From: Kribbella sp. CA-293567
GTDB lineage: Bacteria; Actinomycetota; Actinomycetes; Propionibacteriales; Kribbellaceae
DNA: 64,000 nt
Direction: 5' to 3'
NCBI RefSeq assembly: GCF_027627575.1
Contig: NZ_CP114065.1
Location: forward strand, 7,068,001 to 7,132,000
How positions within the stretch are numbered: the first letter of the stretch is position 1; each line of letters begins with the position of its first letter. The notes beneath the pieces were generated by a model. It made no database searches, had not been told where the DNA came from, and saw only the letters and a program-made list of their open reading frames with translations. Of the stretch, positions 58,011-64,000 are shown one piece after another. Made by a program: the position numbers and the translations under genes.

Positions 58011-59582
58011 TCAGTCGAAGCGCTCGTACGCCGGGAGGGTGAGGAAGTCGACGTACTCGTCGGCCAGGGCGACCGCGAGGAAGGTCTCGCGGGCGGTCGC
58101 GTAGCCGGCCGGGTCGCCGTCGAGCTTCGCGATCTCCTCGTCGGCCAGGCCGGTCACCAGCTCCGTGGTGACGACCGCGCCGGTGTCCAGGACGACGCCG
58201 TTGTGCCGCCACTGCCAGATCTGGGAGCGCGAGATCTCGGCGGTCGCCGCGTCCTCCATCAGGTTGAAGATGCCGACCGCGCCGGTGCCCTCCAGCCAGG
58301 CCGCGAGGTACTGGATCGCGACGCTGATGTTGTTGCGCAGCCCGGCCTCGGTCACCTCACCGGGCGTCGACACCACGTCGAGCAACTGCTCGGCGGTCAC
58401 CTGCACGTCGCTTCGCAGTACGTCGAGCTGGTTCGGACGATCGCCCAGGACCGCGCTGAAGACGGTCTTGCAGATGTCGACCATGCCGGGGTGCGCGACC
58501 CACGACCCGTCGAAACCGTCGCCGGCCTCACGGGTCTTGTCGGCCTCGACCTTGGCGAACGCCTGCTCGTTGACCGCCGGGTCCTTGCTCGGGATGAACG
58601 CCGCCATCCCGCCGATCGCGTGCGCGCCGCGCTGGTGGCAGGTCCGGACGAGCAGCTCGGTGTAGGCGCGCATGAACGGCACCGTCATGGTGACCGAGTT
58701 CCGGTCGGGCAGCTGGAAGTCGGTACCGCGGGTCCGGTAGGTCTTGATCACGCTGAACATGAAGTCCCAGCGGCCCGCGTTCAGCCCGGCCGAGTGCTCC
58801 CGCAGCTCGTACAGGATCTCCGCCATCTCGAAGGCGGCCGGATAGGTCTCGATCAGCACGGTGGCGCGGATCGTGCCGCGCGGCAGCCCGAGGAAGTCCT
58901 GGGCCAGTACGAACGCGTCGTTCCACAGCCGCGCCTCGAGGTGCGACTCCATCTTCGGCAGGTAGAAGTACGGGCCCTGACCGCGGTCGAGCTGGAGTTG
59001 TCCACAGGCGACCAGGTAGAGCGCGAAGTCGACCAGCGACCCCGAGGTTCGCTCGCCGTCGACCAGCAGGTGTTTCTCCGGCAGGTGCCAGCCACGCGGC
59101 CGGACCACGATGGTGGCCAGCTCGTCGTCCGGCTTCAGCGCGTAGGTCTTGCCCGCGTCGCTGGTGAAGTCGATGGTGCGGGTGACCGCGTCGAGCAGGT
59201 TGAGCTGGCCGCCGACCACGTTCTCCCAGGTCGGCGTGTTCGCGTCCTCCTGGTCGGCCAGCCAGACCTTCGCGCCGGAGTTGAGCGCGTTGATCGTCAT
59301 CTTCCGGTCGGTCGGACCGGTGATCTCGACCCGCCGGTCGACCAGGCCGGGCGCCGGATCGGCCACTCGCCAGTCCGGATCCTCCCGCACGGCCGAGGTC
59401 TCGGCGAGGAAGCCGAGCGAACCGCCGTCCGCGATCTCCTGCACCCGGGTCCGGCGCCGCTCCAGCAGCTCCAGCCGGCGCGGGTTCAGCTCCCGGTGCA
59501 GCAGCCCGATGAGTTCCAGGGCCCGCTCGCTCAGGATCTCGTCGTACCGGTCGTGCTTCGGTCCGGTGACTTCTACCGACAC
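58011..59582 (-). CDS. aceB: Malate synthase A
   Basis: The 523-residue enzyme has the MSA segments TINALNSGAKVWLADQEDANTPTWENVVGGQ, VRPRGWHLPEKH (catalytic Arg), the signature LIETYPAAFEMAEILYELREHSAGLNAGRWDF, and AHPGMVDI near the C-terminal part. It condenses glyoxylate and acetyl-CoA to malate in the glyoxylate shunt. GTG 59582 is chosen because a GAGGAG site lies 9 bases upstream; the frame continues into non-homologous sequence. No isocitrate lyase gene is next to it. Confidence 0.93.
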   Translation of the reverse strand: MSVEVTGPKHDRYDEILSERALELIGLLHRELNPRRLELLERRRTRVQEIADGGSLGFLAETSAVREDPDWRVADPAPGLVDRRVEITGPTDRKMTINALNSGAKVWLADQEDANTPTWENVVGGQLNLLDAVTRTIDFTSDAGKTYALKPDDELATIVVRPRGWHLPEKHLLVDGERTSGSLVDFALYLVACGQLQLDRGQGPYFYLPKMESHLEARLWNDAFVLAQDFLGLPRGTIRATVLIETYPAAFEMAEILYELREHSAGLNAGRWDFMFSVIKTYRTRGTDFQLPDRNSVTMTVPFMRAYTELLVRTCHQRGAHAIGGMAAFIPSKDPAVNEQAFAKVEADKTREAGDGFDGSWVAHPGMVDICKTVFSAVLGDRPNQLDVLRSDVQVTAEQLLDVVSTPGEVTEAGLRNNISVAIQYLAAWLEGTGAVGIFNLMEDAATAEISRSQIWQWRHNGVVLDTGAVVTTELVTGLADEEIAKLDGDPAGYATARETFLAVALADEYVDFLTLPAYERFD

Positions 59583-59595
59583 AGGCAAACTCTCC

Positions 59596-60462
59596 TCAAC
59601 TGTCCTGCAGCAGCGGCAGGACGTCACGCAGTACGGCGGCATGGTCCTCGGGCCCGGCGAGACCCATGTTCATCGTATTCACTCCCAGATGGGTGGCGCC
59701 CAGCTCCCGCCAGCCCGCGACGAAGGCCGGCCACTCCTTCTCCGGCACCCTGCCCAGCGTGAGCCGTGCCTCGAACCCGATCTCGGCCGGATCGCGGCCC
59801 GCCTCGACCGCACTGGCCCGGACCAGCTCGACCTGCCGGCGGGCTTCGGCGTCCGGCCCGCTCTGCGGCATCCAGCCGTCACCGATCCGGCCGGTACGGC
59901 GCAGTACGGCGTCCGCGGTGCCACCGAACCAGATCGGGATCCGTCGCCGCGGCGGCAGCGGGTTGAGTCCCGCCTCGACCACCTCGTGGAAGCGGCCTTC
60001 GGCCGAGACGACCGGATCGGCCCACAGCTCGCGCAGCAGGCCGACCTGTTCGGTCAACCGCGCGCCGCGCTGCTCGAACGGTACGCCGAGCGCCTGGTAC
60101 TCGACCTGGTTCCAGCCGATCCCCACGCCCAGCCGCAGCCGGCCGCCGCTCAGCACGTCGACCTCGGCCGCCTGCTTCGCGACCAGCGCGGTCTGCCGCT
60201 GCGGCAGGACCAGGACACCGGTGACGAGCTCCAGAGAAGTGGTGATGGCGGCCATGAAGCCGAACAGCACGAAGACCTCGTGGAAGAGCGACTTGTCGGT
60301 GTAGCCCTGCCAGCCAGGCCGGTTGGCCGGATCGGCGCCGAGCACGTGGTCGTAGGCGAGGGCATGGGTGTAGCCGGCCGCTTCCACCGTCTGGGTCCAG
60401 TGCCGGACCACCTCTGGATCCGCGCCGATCTCGAGCTGCGGAAAGACTGCACCGATTCTCAT
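59596..60462 (-). CDS. LLM-class (F420-dependent type) oxidoreductase
   Basis: The 288-residue luciferase-like TIM-barrel protein has MRIGAVFPQLEIGADPEVVRHWTQTVEAAGYTHALAYDHVLG at the N-terminus, RLRLGVGIGWNQVEYQALG and PIWFGGTADAVLRRTGRIGDGWMPQ. In actinobacteria most such proteins use coenzyme F420. It follows TetR with a 4-base overlap and probably belongs to its regulon. Substrate unknown. Confidence 0.87.
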   Translation of the reverse strand: MRIGAVFPQLEIGADPEVVRHWTQTVEAAGYTHALAYDHVLGADPANRPGWQGYTDKSLFHEVFVLFGFMAAITTSLELVTGVLVLPQRQTALVAKQAAEVDVLSGGRLRLGVGIGWNQVEYQALGVPFEQRGARLTEQVGLLRELWADPVVSAEGRFHEVVEAGLNPLPPRRRIPIWFGGTADAVLRRTGRIGDGWMPQSGPDAEARRQVELVRASAVEAGRDPAEIGFEARLTLGRVPEKEWPAFVAGWRELGATHLGVNTMNMGLAGPEDHAAVLRDVLPLLQDS

Positions 60463-61022
60463 GCGGCAACTCCCTCGAGCAGCTCGATCAGGCCTTCGAC
60501 TGCCAGCTCGAACGGCTCGTCGGAGCCGGCCGCGCGGGCCAGTACGTAACCACCCTGCAGTACGGCGGCGACGGTCGCCGCAGTCCGGTCCGGATCGAGG
60601 CCGGCCGGGTACTCGCCGGACTCCTTGCCGTCGGCAATGACCTCGGCCAGCCGGGTGCGGAGCCAGCCGAGGGTCTCGGCCACCGGCGCCCGGAGTACCG
60701 GGTCGGCCAGCACGTCGGGATCGGCGGTCAGCCGGCCCATCCGGCAGCCCTTGAGCACCTCCCGATCGCGGCGCAGGTAGCCGGCGATCCGTTCGGTCGC
60801 CGGGCCGGCGCCGCTCAACTGCTCCTCGGCGGCCGCGCGCAACTCGCTGCCGGATCGCTCGATGGCCGCCTGGGCGAGCTGGGCCTTGCCGCTGAAGTGG
60901 TGGTACATGCTGCCCTGGCCGGCGTCCGCGGCCCGCTGGATCGCCTTCGGGCTGGTGCCGACATAACCCCGCTCCCAGAGCAGTTCCTGAGTACTGCGGA
61001 TCAACCGTTCGACCGTCTCCAC
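60459..61022 (-). CDS. TetR-family transcriptional repressor
   Basis: The 187-residue protein has the HTH ELLWERGYVGTSPKAIQRAADAGQGSMYHHFSGKAQL (residues 13-50) and a C-terminal LmrA/YxaF-like ligand domain. GTG 61022 is 7 bases after a TACAGT -10, which is part of its own palindromic operator. The LLM oxidoreductase gene overlaps its stop codon. It likely represses the pair in response to an unknown small molecule. Confidence 0.88.
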   Translation of the reverse strand: METVERLIRSTQELLWERGYVGTSPKAIQRAADAGQGSMYHHFSGKAQLAQAAIERSGSELRAAAEEQLSGAGPATERIAGYLRRDREVLKGCRMGRLTADPDVLADPVLRAPVAETLGWLRTRLAEVIADGKESGEYPAGLDPDRTAATVAAVLQGGYVLARAAGSDEPFELAVEGLIELLEGVAA

Positions 61023-61029
61023 CGCGCAA

Positions 61030-61051
61030 CTGTACCCACCTATAGGTACAG
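61030..61051. promoter_or_regulatory. TetR operator overlapping the tetR promoter
   Basis: CTGTACC (61030-61036) and GGTACAG (61045-61051) are perfect arms, and the centre holds the inner dyad ACCTATAGGT. The -10 TACAGT of the tetR-LLM transcript falls inside the right-hand end for that strand. Confidence 0.7.
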
Positions 61052-61147
61052 GAATCCGGATCGCTTCGTCACCAGCACATTTCTCCCGGCGCCCGACTCA
61101 CGGGCGACCTCACGCGCGGACCGGGTCTACAGATATTGTCGGCCTCC

Positions 61148-62197
61148 ATGAGTACCAGGGTCGCGATCGCCGTCATCACCTTTCGGCGACCCGCCCTGCT
61201 CGCGGCGCTGCTCGACAGTCTGCTGGCCCAGGAACTTCCGGCCGAGGAGGATTTCGCGGTCCGGATCATCGTGGTCGACAACGACGACGAGGGCAGCGCG
61301 ACCGACGTGATCCAGCGCGCGGCCAAGGAGTCCCGGTTTCCGGTCGAGGCCGCGGCCGAGCCCGAGCCGGGGATCCCGTTCGCCCGGGAGAAGTCGGTGC
61401 TGCTCGCCTGGGACGACGACGCGCTGATCTTCGTGGACGACGACGAGGTCGCTCCGCCCGGCTGGCTGTGCACGCTGCTGCGGGCCTGGCGCTCGTCCGG
61501 CGCCGACGTCGTCACCGGGCCGGTCCGGGGCATCCTGCCGCCCGGCGCCCCGGCCTGGAACCAGCACAGCGACGTCCACGACTCGACCGGACGGCACGCC
61601 ACCGGCGACAGCCGGAACAAGGCCTACACGAACAACACCCTGGTCGCGCAGCACGTCTTCCACTCGGTGACGCCCAGCTTCCACCCCGCCTTCCGCTACA
61701 CCGGCTCCAGCGACCTGCACTTCTTCCTGCGCGTGCACCGGGCCGGCTACCGGATCGTCTGGTGCGAGGAGGCGCAGATCCACGAGCACGTGCCGGCTTC
61801 ACGGACGACGCTGTCGTGGCTGGTCCGGCGGGCCTTCCGCTCGGGCAGCGGTGACACCATCAGCCGGCTGCTGATCCGGCCGGGGGTGCGTGGTTACGTC
61901 CTGGTACTGGCCTATTCTTTGGCCCGGATCGTGTCGGCGCTGGCCTTCGGCCTCGGCGGCCTGGTGCTGTTCCGGAGGTCCTACCTGCTGAAGGCGGTCC
62001 GCCGGTTCTTCTCCGGTATCGGGAGCCTCGCGGGGATAGTAGGGATCAACCATGACGAGTACCGGGAGCGGCACCATCCTGACCGTGAGGACGCTGTGCG
62101 AAGCGGTCTGGAAGGTGGAGCGGGAGCTGGACCTGCCGGCCTGGCAGATCGACGGGGTCCGTCCGTGGCCGATCATCCGGATGCGCGTCTTCCATGA
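61148..62197 (+). CDS. Family 2 glycosyltransferase
   Basis: This roughly 349-residue GT2 enzyme has VAIAVITFRRPALLAALLDSLL, the nucleotide-sugar motif VVDNDDEG, and D-D-D-E in ALIFVDDDEVAP. The C-terminal hydrophobic region YVLVLAYSLARIVSALAFGLGGLVLF may anchor it to the membrane. A TATTGT -10-like element lies 9 bases before the ATG. The last 48 or so codons run inside the next gene in another frame and look non-homologous. The GT2-like similarity appears to stop at about I-V-G-I-N-H-D-E-Y-R-E-R. Confidence 0.83.
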   Translation: MSTRVAIAVITFRRPALLAALLDSLLAQELPAEEDFAVRIIVVDNDDEGSATDVIQRAAKESRFPVEAAAEPEPGIPFAREKSVLLAWDDDALIFVDDDEVAPPGWLCTLLRAWRSSGADVVTGPVRGILPPGAPAWNQHSDVHDSTGRHATGDSRNKAYTNNTLVAQHVFHSVTPSFHPAFRYTGSSDLHFFLRVHRAGYRIVWCEEAQIHEHVPASRTTLSWLVRRAFRSGSGDTISRLLIRPGVRGYVLVLAYSLARIVSALAFGLGGLVLFRRSYLLKAVRRFFSGIGSLAGIVGINHDEYRERHHPDREDAVRSGLEGGAGAGPAGLADRRGPSVADHPDARLP

Positions 62198-63362
62198 ACT
62201 GACCCGCCGCGGCGGCCTGCACGGCGACCCCCACCCGGTACGCCGGACCCGTGCCGACCAGGCCCGGCTCGTCGGCAAGCACGTCGCCGGCACCGTCACC
62301 CGCAACCCGTTCCTGGCCCGCGGCTCGTTCGACTCGCTGGTGGTCCCGCATCCGCGCAAGCCCGGTGGCGTCGAGGTCTACACCGACTCGCTGCGCGCGG
62401 CACTCGGCAGTTCGGCCCTGGTGCTGGACTCGGGTATCAACGGCACCCCGCTGCCCGACAGCCGCAACCTGGACTTCTTCACCTCCGCGGCCGGGGCTGT
62501 CCGCAGCCGCAAGGCGCACGCGCGCTGCGAGGAGATCACCGCGGCCCTGGAGGCAGCGACCGGGGTGCGGGTGCCGATCGCGGCGCTCGTCGCGCGAGAG
62601 GTGCCGAAGCACGCCCGGCTCCGCGCGGTCTACCGGGCGTTGCTGAGGCGGCGGCGGATCAAGACCGTGTACGTCGTGGTCGCCTATTTCCACCAGCACC
62701 TCGTCGGGGCCGCCCGCGATCTCGGCATCCGGGTCGTGGAGCTCCAGCACGGCGTGATCAGCCCGTACCACCTGGGCTACAGCTATCCGGGCCGTCCTGA
62801 TGTCCCGGACCAGCCCGACGAACTCTGGTGCTTCGGCTCGTACTGGACCGATGTCGCCGAGTTGCCGGCCGGGATGAAGGCGTCGGTGGTCGGCGCCTCG
62901 TTCATCTCACCGCTGTCGCCGGCCGAGGTGGCGGCCAAAGACCCTCGGTCGGTCGTCTTCCTGTCGCAAGGCACCACCGGCCCGGCGCTTCTCGGCTACG
63001 CCGCGGCACTGGCTGCCGCTCGGCCGGACCTCGACGTGGCCTTCCAGCTGCACCCGAGCGAGCGCAGTACGGACTATGTCGCGCCTGCCGGTGTCCGGTT
63101 GGCAGCCGGCAACACCTTGGCGGTGCTGGCCGCCGCGACGTACCAGGTCGGGGTCTCCACCACCGCGCTCTTCGAGGGCATGGTGCTGGGCTGCCGGACC
63201 GCTGTCGCGAAGCTGCCCGGCCACGAATACCTGACCCCGGCCATCGATCGCGGCGACTCCGCTCTGGTCAGCAGCCCGGATGCGCTGGCCCCCGCCCTCA
63301 GCAGCCTCCCCAATGCCTCCGACCCCGCCACGTACTACGCCCCTCTGCGGCTGCCGCTCTAG
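62052..63362 (+). CDS. Capsular-polysaccharide/surface glycan glycosyltransferase-like protein
   Basis: The 436-residue protein has the GT-B-like layout of bacterial capsule and glycan transferases. The N-terminal part contains DLPAWQIDGVRPWPIIRMRVFHEL. A central VVELQHGVISPYHLGYSYPG is typical of the acceptor or nucleotide region. The C-terminal half has FLSQGTTGPALLGYAAALAAARPDLDVAFQLHPSE and YQVGVSTTALFEGMVLG, the donor-binding segment. It probably builds a cell-surface glycan with the GT2 protein. Its ATG starts 146 bases before the preceding gene's stop. Confidence 0.75.
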   Translation: MTSTGSGTILTVRTLCEAVWKVERELDLPAWQIDGVRPWPIIRMRVFHELTRRGGLHGDPHPVRRTRADQARLVGKHVAGTVTRNPFLARGSFDSLVVPHPRKPGGVEVYTDSLRAALGSSALVLDSGINGTPLPDSRNLDFFTSAAGAVRSRKAHARCEEITAALEAATGVRVPIAALVAREVPKHARLRAVYRALLRRRRIKTVYVVVAYFHQHLVGAARDLGIRVVELQHGVISPYHLGYSYPGRPDVPDQPDELWCFGSYWTDVAELPAGMKASVVGASFISPLSPAEVAAKDPRSVVFLSQGTTGPALLGYAAALAAARPDLDVAFQLHPSERSTDYVAPAGVRLAAGNTLAVLAAATYQVGVSTTALFEGMVLGCRTAVAKLPGHEYLTPAIDRGDSALVSSPDALAPALSSLPNASDPATYYAPLRLPL

Positions 63363-63385
63363 CTACTGCTCCGGCCGGCTGCCGC

Positions 63386-63955
63386 TCAGGGGTGCCTGCC
63401 GATGAAACCGAGCAGCCTGGCTTGCAGCGGTGCGTCCGCCGGCACCACGACCTCCGGGCCGAAGACCTCGATCCCGGGCCCGAAGGCGCCGGGGGTCCGG
63501 TACCGCTCGATCACCTCCGCCGGGATCGCCGAGTTGCTCGCCCACAGCCGCTCGACGTCGACCGGGTCCATCGTCTCGTCCTGGCCGGTCGCGCGGGCCA
63601 GATCCCAGCCGTGCAGCACCAGATCGTCACTGACGACCTGGTCGATCTGCTCCTCGACCGTCATTCGCCCTGCCGGGGTGTCGCACTCCTGGCCGGCCAG
63701 GTCCGGGGCGGCCAGCACCTGCTCCACCGCCGCCCGTGCGTTCCGGAACGCCGGCAGCGGATCCTCGTCCGGCGGCACGGTCCGGCCCACCGGCCTCAGC
63801 AGGTAACCGTGCATCGCCACGATGTGGTCCACGACGTCCCGCGCCGACCATTTGTCACACGGCGACTGGTTCCCCCACTGTTCCGGCCGCACGCCGGCGA
63901 TCTTCTGCTCGAACGCCTCCGCCCGCCGCCGGTACCGCTCCGCGACCTCGCCCAT
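63386..63955 (-). CDS. DinB/maleylpyruvate-isomerase-N-terminal-like protein (TIGR03086-type)
   Basis: The 189-residue protein has the family pattern YRRRAEAFEQKIAGVRPEQWGNQSPCDKWSARDVVDHIVAMHGYLL, with the metal-binding histidine in VDHIVAMH. The segment DLVLHGWDLARATGQDETMDPV holds the second and third histidines. Such helical-bundle proteins are mycothiol- or metal-dependent in actinobacteria. ATG 63955 starts close to the window end; any upstream operon is not visible. Confidence 0.8.
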   Translation of the reverse strand: MGEVAERYRRRAEAFEQKIAGVRPEQWGNQSPCDKWSARDVVDHIVAMHGYLLRPVGRTVPPDEDPLPAFRNARAAVEQVLAAPDLAGQECDTPAGRMTVEEQIDQVVSDDLVLHGWDLARATGQDETMDPVDVERLWASNSAIPAEVIERYRTPGAFGPGIEVFGPEVVVPADAPLQARLLGFIGRHP

Positions 63956-64000
63956 CGGTGGTGCCTCCCCAACATCTTCTGTGGTTCTGCTCGAACAGTC

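Overview
The window reads as chromosomal DNA from a high-GC actinobacterium. The signs are strong G/C bias at third codon positions, frequent GTG/TTG starts, F420-type and trehalose (TreXYZ) genes, three GAF-ANTAR regulators, and many genes that appear to begin directly at a promoter with no leader. Gene content and style fit Kribbella or a related Propionibacteriales genus; that placement is inference. I see no transposase, integrase, phage gene, rRNA or CRISPR array. One tRNA gene, tRNA-Lys(TTT), is present.

Layout. 1-2713: end of a LysR regulator, a class A beta-lactamase-fold hydrolase, an arylamine N-acetyltransferase behind a MerR-type promoter, and a small protein closed by a strong terminator. 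2905-5521: a GAF-ANTAR regulator, then a DoxX / ECF sigma / anti-sigma operon. 5732-8325: tRNA-Lys, a small secreted protein, and a patch of gene decay holding a broken APH(3')-like kinase and an ArsR stub in front of two SRPBCC genes. 8498-17614: small membrane protein, a kinase-fold protein without catalytic residues, a TetR/saccharopine-dehydrogenase-like divergent pair, a CDF metal transporter with a fructosamine-kinase-like gene, a LysR / SDR / SnoaL-like group, and a CGNR regulator with a flavin-binding PPOX-like protein. 17661-24828: a lipoprotein, a 1075-residue AfsR/SARP-type STAND regulator flanked on both sides by the same 11-bp-periodic repeat, an RDD protein, a rhodanese, a second GAF-ANTAR protein and a ROK regulator.

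24923-35631: an AhpD-like protein; a three-gene overlapping set alanine racemase / D-Ala-D-Ala ligase / VanX-like dipeptidase; and a six-gene overlapping operon for a soluble NAD-linked molybdenum formate dehydrogenase with its maturation factors (fdsG-fdsB-fdsA-fdsD-moeA-fdhD). 35642-40441: MerR and aldo/keto reductase, small proteins, GNAT, and a penicillin-acylase-type Ntn hydrolase. 40567-46810: the trehalose-from-glycogen operon treX-treY-treZ. 47085-54190: a large secreted DUF1906-type protein, a third GAF-ANTAR protein, a secreted trypsin-like protease, and a tightly coupled MerR-like regulator plus VIT/VWA protein behind a 22-bp perfect palindrome. 54261-63955: amino acid permease and universal stress protein, MarR with a paired SMR efflux pump, malate synthase, TetR with an F420-type oxidoreductase, two heavily overlapping glycosyltransferases, and a mycothiol-type DinB-like protein.

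Most genes are ordinary housekeeping or accessory functions. The most interesting items are the SARP-flanking repeats, the MerR-VIT/VWA pair, the racemase/ligase/dipeptidase operon, the two gene relics, and the repeated pattern of a -10 hexamer placed exactly 7-8 bases from the start codon.
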